From: Microtetraspora niveoalba
GTDB lineage: Bacteria; Actinomycetota; Actinomycetes; Streptosporangiales; Streptosporangiaceae
Direction of reading: 5' to 3'
Assembly (NCBI RefSeq): GCF_001570405.1
Contig: NZ_BBYM01000018.1
Span: forward strand, 167,115 to 231,114
DNA: 64,000 bases
Below are positions 8,271-17,069 of this stretch, in pieces. The notes below the pieces were generated by a model. It ran no database searches. It was given only the letters and a program-made list of their open reading frames with translations, and was not told the DNA's origin. The translations under genes and the position numbers were made by a program. Every line of letters starts with the position of its first letter. The stretch's first letter is position 1.

Positions 8271-8466
8271 GGTGGCCCTCCACTCGCGACGGGGCTCTCC
8301 AACAGAGCACTCCCTACGATTCTTCCTTCGTACGGCACGCTCCACAAGAACGGGATCACTCAGGCGCAGGGCCGGGGACGTCGCCCGGCTCCGGCCCCGC
8401 GGGCGTCTCCCGTCGCGGCGCGGGGGCTGTCCGGCCGCGACGGCCGGGCCCGCGGGGCGCGGCCGG

Positions 8467-9693
8467 TCACATGAGCTGTTCGAGGGCGATCTCGAACGCG
8501 GCGCTCGCCACCCCTGTGGGCGCCTGGGAGCGCGCGTGGCAGTCCCTGATCGCCGACTCGATGGTGGCCGAGACGTCCTCGAAGATCGCCTCGTCGGAGA
8601 CCTCGACCCCTTCCCGCATCAGGAGGGCGAAGGTACGCGCCATGCCGGAGTTGGCGATGAAGTCGGGCACGACCGCGACGCTCTTGTCGGCGTGCTCGTA
8701 CGTCGGGCCGTAGAAGATCTCGGGGTCGGCGAACGGCACGTTGGCGCCGCACGCGATCACCTCCAGGCCGCGCGCCGCCATGCGGTCCACCTGCTCGCGG
8801 GTGACCAGGCGCGACGCCGCGCAGGGCAGGAAGACCTCCGCGCCGGTGTCCCAGACGGCGTCGTCGATCGCGTCGTACGGGATCATGCCGGGAGCGCGGA
8901 GCGTGTTGCCGTCCTTGGCGAGGAAGAGCTCGCGCACCTCCTCGAGGCCGTACCCGGCCGGGTTGAGGAGCCCGCCGTTCCGGTCGATCACGCCGACCAC
9001 CCGCGCGCCGGCCTGGGCCGCGTAGTAGGCGGCCGCGGAGCCGACGTTGCCCCACCCCTGCACGATGACGCGCTTGCCCGCGATGTCGCCGCCGTAGACG
9101 GCGTAGTAGTGCCGCACCGACTCGGCCACGCCCCAGCCGGTGATCAGGTCCGCGACCGTGTGCCGGCCGGCGGGGTCGGGCGTGTAGCGCCGGTCCTCCA
9201 CGGGCTTGGCCACGCCCAGGCGCAGCCGCCCGACCCGCCGCACGAGGTCCCGGTCGGAGGCGTCGAAGTGCCCCCTGACCACACCCTCCTGCGGGTGCCA
9301 CAGGCCGTGGCTCTCGGTGATGGGCACGACCTCGCGCACCTCGTCCACGTTGAGGTCGCCGCCCGTGCCGTAGTACGTCTTCAGCAGCGGGGTGACCGCC
9401 CGGTACCAGCGGCGCAGCACGTCGTTCTTGCGAGGGTCGCGCGGGTCGAAGTCGATGCCGGACTTCGCCCCGCCGATCCGCGGCCCGGAGACGGTGAACT
9501 TGATCTCCATCGTCTTGGCCAGCGACACGACCTCGTCGCGGTCGAGCCCGGGGCGCATGCGGGTGCCGCCGCCCGCGGCGCCTCCCCTCAACGAGTTGAT
9601 CACCACCCAGCCCCTGGCCGGGGACTCGGGATCCCGCCACTCGAAAACGATCTCCGGTGCGCTGTTCTCGAACCGGGTGAGCAGATGCTTCAT
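8467..9693 (-). CDS. Glu/Leu/Phe/Val-type amino-acid dehydrogenase
   Basis: 408 residues, the usual length for NAD-dependent oxidative deaminases of this family, which convert an amino acid to its 2-oxo acid plus ammonia. Motifs in order: glycine-rich SLRGGAAGGGTRM (residues ~34-46), then TMEIKFTVSGPRIGGAKSGI with the catalytic lysine near residue 77. After that come GTGGDLNVDE, the Rossmann signature VIVQGWGNVGSAAA (near 205-218) and ACGANVPFADPE. Ribosome-binding site AGGAC precedes the ATG. It lies directly downstream of the HPPD gene (74-base gap) in the same direction. Phe/Tyr or branched-chain substrates are therefore likely, with a tyrosine-pathway role favoured by context. Exact substrate is not decidable by eye. 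Confidence 0.9.
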   Translation of the reverse strand: MKHLLTRFENSAPEIVFEWRDPESPARGWVVINSLRGGAAGGGTRMRPGLDRDEVVSLAKTMEIKFTVSGPRIGGAKSGIDFDPRDPRKNDVLRRWYRAVTPLLKTYYGTGGDLNVDEVREVVPITESHGLWHPQEGVVRGHFDASDRDLVRRVGRLRLGVAKPVEDRRYTPDPAGRHTVADLITGWGVAESVRHYYAVYGGDIAGKRVIVQGWGNVGSAAAYYAAQAGARVVGVIDRNGGLLNPAGYGLEEVRELFLAKDGNTLRAPGMIPYDAIDDAVWDTGAEVFLPCAASRLVTREQVDRMAARGLEVIACGANVPFADPEIFYGPTYEHADKSVAVVPDFIANSGMARTFALLMREGVEVSDEAIFEDVSATIESAIRDCHARSQAPTGVASAAFEIALEQLM

Positions 9694-9730
9694 GTCCTGT
9701 TCCTGCTTCGTCGAGGCTCGGTGGTGATCG

Positions 9731-9750
9731 GCCCGCCGCCGGCGGCGGGC
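9731..9750. repeat. Perfect 20-bp GC palindrome between HPPD and amino-acid dehydrogenase
   Basis: GCCCGCCGCC at 9731-9740 is followed directly by its reverse complement. It falls in the gap between the HPPD stop and the dehydrogenase start. It could be a processing or attenuation hairpin. There is no T-run, so it is not a classical terminator. Confidence 0.6.
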
Positions 9751-9767
9751 ACCCCGGTCAGAGATTC

Positions 9768-11276
<1,509 letters not shown>

Positions 11277-12392
11277 TCACCGGAAGCCGATCTCGCCCTC
11301 GTGCGGGCCGCCGACCGTCCAGGAGCGTGAGCCCAGGGCGCCCAGGGCGCGTTCGATCTTCTCGCCCGGGTACGGCGTCGCCCGGCTGACCCCGAACAGG
11401 TCCCAGTAGAAGTCGTTCATGGCCGCCGCCACGGGCGCGTACCGGCGGATCACGGAGGCGACGGCCGGCGGAACACCGGCGGGGTCGGCGCCGTCCGCGC
11501 ACGCGCGGATGTACTCGTTGCGCTCCACCGGCCCGCCATCCCGCGGCACCGCCACCCCGCAGACGTCGGTGACGAGCCAGTTGACCAGAACCATCAGCGC
11601 GTACCCGACGTCGTGGGTCCGGTTGCGGTCGAGGAAGCCGGCCTCCCGCGCGGACAGGTCGAACCGAGGGGAGGTCGCCAGCCCGAAGTCGGCGATGTAC
11701 AGGCGTCGGCCGTCGGTGAGGATGTTTCCGAAGTGCGCGTCGAAGTGCATCAGCCCCTGGTCGTTCATGAACGCCACATCGGCCAGCAGGCACGACTCGA
11801 CCATCGCGCACGCCGCGGAGGTGGCGTCCGGACCGGCGGCGAGCCGCGAAGCGAGCCAGTCGCCGATCCTGTACGGGATGAACTCCTGGAAGAGCACGAG
11901 TCCGGCCGAGGCCCGCGCGAGCGCGCTCAGGCGTTCCCGCACCGCCGACGACCCGCCCCAGTACCGCACGGCCGCCTCGACGTCGGCGTGCTCCTCGGAC
12001 GGCGGCGGTGCCCCGGGCAGCACCCGCCAGTGGTACAGCAACGGGAAGGCCGCGCTGCGCCCGGCCAGCACCCAGCCGGTCGTCATGGCGTCGGCCGCCA
12101 GCTCGCGCCAGGCGCCGAAGCCGGGCGACCCGACCCCGTACTGGCAGAACGCGGGGAGCCCGAACAGGTTCGCCGTCGACATCACGTTGTCCGCGCGGCG
12201 CTCCACGTCGGTCAGCGGCACCCGCTTCGTGAAGACCGGCACACCGGCGACGTCCAACAGCGCCGAGGTGCCGCCGATGCCCGAGCCCAGGACCCGCGCC
12301 CGCTCCAGCGACTCGGCGAGCTCCCGATCGCTGCGCGAGGCCAGCGCGCTCGAGACAGCTCTGTATCTGCGGACACGCTCGCCGTGAGACAT
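11277..12392 (-). CDS. Protein-kinase-fold phosphotransferase, stand-alone
   Basis: 371 residues with protein-kinase-like hallmarks in the right order. There is a glycine-rich loop (GSGIGGTSALLDV), a VAIK-type lysine in VPVFTKRVPL, a catalytic loop LMHFDAHFGNIL (HxDxxxxN pattern) and the metal-binding DFG in LYIADFGLATS. It lacks the Ser/Thr kinase APE/activation-segment signature and any PASTA or transmembrane part. It may therefore be a small-molecule or antibiotic kinase rather than a signalling kinase. The ATG is preceded by a G-rich ribosome-binding site. It appears monocistronic, sitting between HPPD and a decayed region. Substrate unknown. Confidence 0.75.
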   Translation of the reverse strand: MSHGERVRRYRAVSSALASRSDRELAESLERARVLGSGIGGTSALLDVAGVPVFTKRVPLTDVERRADNVMSTANLFGLPAFCQYGVGSPGFGAWRELAADAMTTGWVLAGRSAAFPLLYHWRVLPGAPPPSEEHADVEAAVRYWGGSSAVRERLSALARASAGLVLFQEFIPYRIGDWLASRLAAGPDATSAACAMVESCLLADVAFMNDQGLMHFDAHFGNILTDGRRLYIADFGLATSPRFDLSAREAGFLDRNRTHDVGYALMVLVNWLVTDVCGVAVPRDGGPVERNEYIRACADGADPAGVPPAVASVIRRYAPVAAAMNDFYWDLFGVSRATPYPGEKIERALGALGSRSWTVGGPHEGEIGFR

Positions 12393-12518
12393 GTCCGCCC
12401 CCCCCGCCGCCCGGTTCCAAGAGCAGTACCCCTCATGATCTTGACTCGCCCGTGGACGCTACACCCGCGGCCGAGCATGTGAACAGGGACGGCGCCGACG
12501 TTCGAAGGCCGCGCGGCC

Positions 12519-12618
12519 GGTCGCATACGACGCTGCCCGGCAGCCGTCGGCGGAGCCCGAACGCGGTCTGCGTCTTGCCGCCCCCGAAAGGGCCGTTGAC
12601 CCACCAGCGGCCGTTACG
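12519..12618 (-). pseudogene. Remnant of a TmrB-like / AAA P-loop ATP-binding protein
   Basis: The minus strand encodes RWWVNGPFGGGKTQTAFGLR followed by RRLPGSVVCD. This is the N-terminal beta-strand, Walker A loop (GPFGGGKT) and following strand of the TmrB-like ATP-binding family found in actinobacteria. After VVCD the sequence no longer follows the family, so only ~33 residues remain. No start codon lies at the usual place before the motif. Dead fragment. Confidence 0.65.
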
Positions 12619-12662
12619 TTGAGGCACTCTCCCTGGAGCCTCCAGGGCGAGTGTCCCCATGA

Positions 12663-14438
12663 TCAGTTGTGCCTGGTCGGGCGTGGGCCGAGGTAGGCGA
12701 AGGCCCAGCGGTCCTTTCCGGCGCGGTAGAGGCGGTAGCGCTCTGGGTGCCGGTAGCGGTCGCGGTTGTGGAACTGGCAGGTGGGTGCGAGTTTGTCCAG
12801 GTCGGTGCTGCCGCCGTCGCTCCAGTTGTCGATGTGGTCGCTCTGGCACAGGTGGGCGGGCAGGGGCAGTCGTCGACGACGCATGTGGTGTAGCGGGCGA
12901 GGATGGCTCGGCGTTGTGCTGGGGTAGCGCGGCGGACTTTGCGGCCCATGTCCAGGATCTGGCTGTCGGCGTTCATGACGAGACGGGCCAGGGTGGAGGT
13001 GTGGGCCAGGCGGTGGATGTCGGGGACCGGGAGGAACTGGCCGGTGGCCAGCAGCAGTCCGGGGAGTCTGCGGCCGGACAGCAGCCCCGCGGGCAGCGCC
13101 CACGCCACCGGCGGTTCATCGGCTGGAGGCTGGTCTGTCAGCGAGTCCGCGTCTGCTGATGCTTTGAGGGGTGCTTCGCCTCCTTCGGGCGCGGCGAAGC
13201 ACCGCACGCCCGACTCTGGCGCGGCTGACGGTGAGGTACCCGGCGCTGCTGCGGCCGGTGGCGGCGTGTTCGGCAGCGGCTCCGCTGACGCTGATGCGCC
13301 TGGCGCTGCTGCGGCCGGTGATGGCGTGTTCGGCAGCGGTTCCGCCGACCGTGACGTGCTTGATGGCGGTGGCGTGTCCGAGGGGCGTTCGGGCGACGGC
13401 GGCATGTCGTCGGGTCCGCGTTACGCACCCGAAGCGGCCGATCATCCCCCACAGCCCTGGGCTTGGCATACGCATCCAGCAACGCCCGCAACCGCGCCCC
13501 CGCCTCACGCGGAAGACGGAACTCCCCCTCAAGCCCACCCGAGGAACTCTCCCTGACCAACAAAAACCGCCGCCGATAATCCGCGTCCGCCTCATCCTCG
13601 CCGCCATCGGGATTCAGCACCGCATGCAGATAACGACCAGCACGAGCCACCTCAGCAGGAGTCGCCCGATCCGCCAGCGACACCAAAATCGGCTCGGCCA
13701 GCCTCGCCTGCTCATCGGTCAACCGGCCGGTAGCCGCGCAGATCGCCGTCACCTGCCCCTCCGACAAGCTCCCCCGGGCGAACCGCTCACCCACCACCGG
13801 CAACCGCTCCAACTTCCTGCCGCACTGCCACCTCCCGGACCACCGCATCCCGCGGCGCTGCCGGCGCGGCGGGCCATATCGTCCCCGGAACCAGCCGCGC
13901 GGGACCTGTCCTCACCCGAGCCAGGCAAGCCCCCGCCCCGGCCAGGAACGCGGCCCTCCTCGACAACACGACCAAAGACATCCACGGAATGGCAGCCATC
14001 CGTTGAATCGGAGGCACAACCAGAACCGGCAACCTCGGTGGAATCACAGGCGCAGACGGACCCCAAGCCAACGGTTGAACCGAAACCGCCGTCCGTTGAG
14101 TCGGAGGCAGAAGCGGAACAGGAGCCATGGGCGGAATCGGAAGCGTCGGCGGAATCAGAGGAACGCGCGGAAGGCGTGGAAGCGGAAGCGTAGGTGGAAT
14201 CGGCCGGGACGCCGGGGACGATTGCGGAGAGGCCGGGGAAACCGCCGGGGGCGGGAGTGAAGAAGCTGTCGAGCGCGTCATCGAGAGCGAGCGCCGACGT
14301 TCCGTCCGAAGCGCGATCAGCCTGAGCGACTCCCAGCGTGGCCACGTGATCCCACCACGCCTCGTCACACGGCCCTCCGACCGGGCGGCGTGACGGCTTT
14401 TCGGTCGAGAACTCGAACGACCCGAATGACTGCTTCAT
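12663..14438 (-). pseudogene. DUF222/HNH endonuclease (13E12 repeat family), frameshifted
   Basis: A DUF222-HNH protein spread over several reading frames. The 5' end looks real: ATG 14438 with GGAGGGG upstream, product MKQSFGSFEFSTEKPSR. It is followed by a Ser/Asp/Gly-rich stretch. The DUF222 core (ERFARGSLSEGQVTAICAAT, AGRYLHAVLNPDGGEDEADA) is in another frame from about 13848. A shift near 13410 leads into a Pro/Ala linker with 20-residue repeats and LARLVMNADSQILDMGRKVR. A further shift near 12862 brings in the HNH part (LCQSDHIDNWSDGGSTDLDK, then CQFHNRDRYRHP). The HNH residues look intact but out of frame. These proteins are repetitive, often inactivated and of uncertain role. Sequencing error is the alternative explanation for the shifts. 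Confidence 0.75.
13241..13360. repeat. 60-bp tandem repeats in the DUF222/HNH linker
   Basis: Two consecutive 60-base units share GGCGCTGCTGCGGCCGGTG and GGCGTGTTCGGCAGCGG at identical spacing, with a more diverged unit upstream. Translated on the minus strand they give a 20-residue Ala/Pro repeat (AEPLPNTP, then PAAAAPG). The period is a multiple of three, as expected if expansion occurred while the gene was translated. Confidence 0.8.
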
Positions 14439-14917
14439 GTTCACCCCCTCCACTCATTTATCCGAACTCCTGCACGAATTATTGCATCCCGGGGCCGGGC
14501 GATCGGCGAGTTTTCCACAGGGGGTTGCTGGTGATGTGGTGCTATTTATCCCTTTTGCTCTCGCCCTCAATTCGGGTCACCCGGGATCGCGACTCCCGCC
14601 GAATGAACGACCCTCCCCCACGACACCCCCTGCCAAGAAAAGCCCTGAACTATGGCGATGAAACAGGTCTTACGGTGGAGAGAGCGCGGGGTCGTGTCCC
14701 CGGCCACCGGACCACTGCCAGCGGGCCACAACCACAACCGTTGTCAGCGGACTACAGCGGGATCGCCCCCGATCCGATGAAGGGTTTTCTCACGAACCTG
14801 GAACATGCGGCACGAACCTGGAACACACGGCGAGGTGATCGGCGAGCAGGCCGAGAGGATCCGGAAACGAAGTCGTGGGGCGAGCGGGCACTATCCCGGC
14901 TAGCCGCTGGGCACGCC
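14439..14917. other. Intergenic region upstream of the decayed HNH gene
   Basis: About 480 bases with lower GC than the surroundings (14440-14560). It contains the stretch GTTTTCCACAGGGGG, which resembles a DnaA-box-like sequence but is isolated. A 20-bp tandem repeat lies at 14791-14830. No gene is supported here on either strand. Confidence 0.4.
14791..14830. repeat. 20-bp tandem direct repeat
   Basis: CACGAACCTGGAACA occurs at 14791 and again at 14811, each followed by a five-base tail ending CGG. The exact 20-bp period suggests recent slippage or a decayed regulator site. Confidence 0.75.
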
Positions 14918-15370
14918 TCAGCCCACCGCCTGCTTCACCAGCGCACTGATCCGCGCCTCCACCTCGGGCGTCACTTCGGTCAGGGCGAAACCGGCAGCCC
15001 ACATCGTGCCGTCGTCCAGGTTCGCCTGGTCGCTGAACCCGAGCGTCGCGTAGCGTGTTTTGAACTTCGCCGCGCTCTGGAAGTGGCAGACGATTTTGCC
15101 GTCCAGCGCGTAGGCGGGCATCCCGTACCAGAGCTTCGGCGCGAGGGTCGGGGCGCTGGCAGTGATGACGGCATGGACGCGCTCGGCCATGATCCGGTCC
15201 GATTCCTGCATCTGGGCAATCTTCGCGAGTACGTCCCGCTGGTCCTGCGCCGCCTTGTCCGCACGTGAGGTGCGGCGCGCCGCATTCTTCTGCTCTTGGG
15301 CGTGCTCCTTCATCGCGGCCCGCTCCTCGGCCGTGAATCCCTGGTAGGTGCTGCTTTCGGTGCTGCTCAT
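14918..15370 (-). CDS. DUF1801/YdhG-type small protein
   Basis: 150 residues from ATG 15370, which has GGAGGA about eight bases upstream. The N-terminal helix is Lys/Arg/Ala-rich (EERAAMKEHAQEQKNAARR). The domain core has PKLWYGMPAYALDGKIVCHF and ATLGFSDQANLDDG, typical of the YdhG/DUF1801 fold (CyaY-like, called iron-chaperone-like in some annotations). Biochemical role is not established. It stands alone between decayed fragments. Confidence 0.85.
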   Translation of the reverse strand: MSSTESSTYQGFTAEERAAMKEHAQEQKNAARRTSRADKAAQDQRDVLAKIAQMQESDRIMAERVHAVITASAPTLAPKLWYGMPAYALDGKIVCHFQSAAKFKTRYATLGFSDQANLDDGTMWAAGFALTEVTPEVEARISALVKQAVG

Positions 15371-15650
15371 GGCAGATTTCCTCCTTGAGGATCTTGATTT
15401 TCGGAGTCTTGAGAAGGGACCTCGTGGTCCTCTGTTCGGGGCCGGTGCCACCGGACCGTGGATCCTCGGTCAGGCGGCGTGCCCGGCCGAGGCGTCAGAC
15501 CAGCCGGCTCAGCTGCAGTCGCGCATCAGCTCGCGGCCGGGCAGTTCGCTCTCCTCGCGTCAAGCCTGGATGCGGTGCGGGGAGGGGCGAAACCAGCGCC
15601 GGCTCGTCGAGTTGCCGCAGGATCGCGAGCAGCGCAGTCGCGAACGCCGT

Positions 15651-15764
15651 ACGGCTGCGCTAACCGCGCTGGTCGAGCTGCTGCACACGGGCAGCATCGT
15701 CGTCGACGACGTGGAGGACGACGCCCCGATGCGCCGGGGGCGCCCGGCCGTGCACGCCGTTGGC
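15651..15764 (+). pseudogene. Fragment of a polyprenyl (isoprenyl diphosphate) synthase
   Basis: The plus strand reads ALTALVELLHTGSIVVDDVE then DDAPMRRGRPAVHAV. This is the first aspartate-rich region and its flanks in trans-isoprenyl diphosphate synthases (HTGSxxxDDxxDxAxxRRGxPxxH). Only ~38 residues survive. The upstream sequence does not give the expected N-terminal half, and after AVHAV the similarity ends. A relic of a (geranyl)geranyl- or farnesyl-type synthase. The rest of 15371-15837 shows nothing recognisable. Confidence 0.7.
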
Positions 15765-15837
15765 TTCCTGGATGACCTCGGCCCCACCGGCCTGTACCTG
15801 CCGTGATGATGCTGCCGAGGTCGTCTCGCCGCGTGCC

Positions 15838-16449
15838 TCAGACGGATGCGGCCTCCCACACGAATCCGTCGGGGTCGGTGAAGGGCCCGGCATCGCCGCC
15901 GATCACGATCCGGTGTGATCCGCTGCCCTCCTGGGAGACGCCGGTGTCCTTGGCGAGCGCGCGGCGCGGGTAGAGCGCCAATGTGACGGTCGACGACGGG
16001 GTCGCGAACTCGACATACTTGCCGCCGAAGCTCTTGGCCACGGCCAGGCCGCGATCGACGTAGAACCGCTTGCTCGCCTTGACGTCCACCACTCCCAACA
16101 GGAGCGCGACCTGCTCGATGTGCCGGACGGCAGGGCCGGTGTCCTTCTTGTTCGAGGTCGCGATCTTGCAGATCGTCCCGTCCGGGGCGCGGACGACGCC
16201 GCCGTAGCCCCAGAACCCCTTCGTGGCCGGCTTCAGCGTCGTGGCGCCGGCGTCGAGGGCGGCTCCGATGAGGGCGTCGACGTTGCCCGGCTGGGACACC
16301 ACGAGCGACAGCGCGAACCCCCGGAAGCCGGTCGTCGGCGCGTCCGAGGCGCGTACGTTCACGTACGGGCCCAGACCGAAGGCTTCGTAGAAGGCGTCTG
16401 CGGCCGCGGGGTCGGGAGCTTCCAGGATGACGGATTCGAAGGAGGTCAT
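15838..16449 (-). CDS. VOC (glyoxalase-fold) family protein
   Basis: 203 residues from ATG 16449 (AGGAC upstream). It shows the beta-alpha-beta pattern of the vicinal-oxygen-chelate superfamily: FESVILEAPDPAAADAFYEA, YGGVVRAPDGTICKIATS, then a second module VALLLGVVDVKASKRFYVDR and ending FTDPDGFVWEA. Two modules in one chain make a full pocket. The substrate is unknown; such proteins include dioxygenases, isomerases and resistance proteins. It is the second of two VOC genes in the same direction, divergent from the LuxR/NB-ARC regulator at 17070, which may control it. Confidence 0.87.
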   Translation of the reverse strand: MTSFESVILEAPDPAAADAFYEAFGLGPYVNVRASDAPTTGFRGFALSLVVSQPGNVDALIGAALDAGATTLKPATKGFWGYGGVVRAPDGTICKIATSNKKDTGPAVRHIEQVALLLGVVDVKASKRFYVDRGLAVAKSFGGKYVEFATPSSTVTLALYPRRALAKDTGVSQEGSGSHRIVIGGDAGPFTDPDGFVWEAASV

Positions 16450-16529
16450 GGCAGGTCCTTTGATCGAGGTGGGTTCGTTGTCTTGCCGGCCGCGGCCGCG
16501 CGGCGGGTAGAGCAGGGGCGGGCCGGCGC

Positions 16530-16886
16530 TCACCGGTCCTGGATCAGCCCGAGGACGTTGCCGTCGGGGTCGGTGACGGTGGCCACCAGACGGCCGCCGC
16601 CGACCTCGTGCGCGGCCTCCTTCACGGTGGCCCCGGCGGCGGTCACCTCGGCCAGCTTCGCCTCGATGTCGTGCACGTGCCAGTAGGCCACTGGCGAGGT
16701 CATGCCCTGCGGTCCACCGTCCGGCACCAGTCCGATGTGCTGGCCCTCGGCGTCGAAGCCGACGTAGTAGGGGGAGTCGGTCTGCGGCGGGATGCCGAGC
16801 AGGGCCGCGTACACCGCCTTGGCCTTGGCCAGGTCGGACACGGGGTGCAGCACGGTCTTGATTCCCTGGGTGGAAGAGCCGGTCAT
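16530..16886 (-). CDS. VOC family protein, single-domain
   Basis: 118 residues from ATG 16886, with AGGAGC upstream. Glyoxalase-like features are TVLHPVSDLAKAKAVYAALL, PYYVGFDAEGQHIGL, VAYWHVHDIEAKLAEV and the C-terminal VTDPDGNVLGLIQD. One VOC unit, so probably a dimer. It is transcribed away from the LuxR/NB-ARC gene and is followed by the second VOC gene after 80 bases, probably as one transcript. Confidence 0.88.
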   Translation of the reverse strand: MTGSSTQGIKTVLHPVSDLAKAKAVYAALLGIPPQTDSPYYVGFDAEGQHIGLVPDGGPQGMTSPVAYWHVHDIEAKLAEVTAAGATVKEAAHEVGGGRLVATVTDPDGNVLGLIQDR

Positions 16887-17069
16887 GGTCGCTCCTGTTG
16901 GTCGTGGTCGCATCGACTCGCTGTTCGCGTGTTCACAGCTTCGCTTCCGGCTCAGGGGGTCCGCATCCGTGGTGAGTACGGAACCTGTCCACGGAACCCG
17001 GCCACGGATCGACGGCACGGATCGCGCACGGATCGCACGGTGGCCATCGCGGATGAGGTGCTGAGGGGG

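Noticed and set aside
13171..14193. 340-codon plus-strand frame with a Glu/Ser-rich tail opposite the HNH pseudogene
   Set aside because: It lacks a ribosome-binding site and domain, and the opposite strand carries DUF222/HNH motifs. The regular tail reflects repeats in the HNH gene.
12600..14440. CRISPR array or toxin repeat
   Set aside because: The 60-bp units are contiguous, coding-phase linker repeats without spacers.
14505..14530. DnaA-box-like TTTTCCACA as a possible replication origin element
   Set aside because: Single occurrence with no cluster of boxes and no dnaA/dnaN genes nearby.
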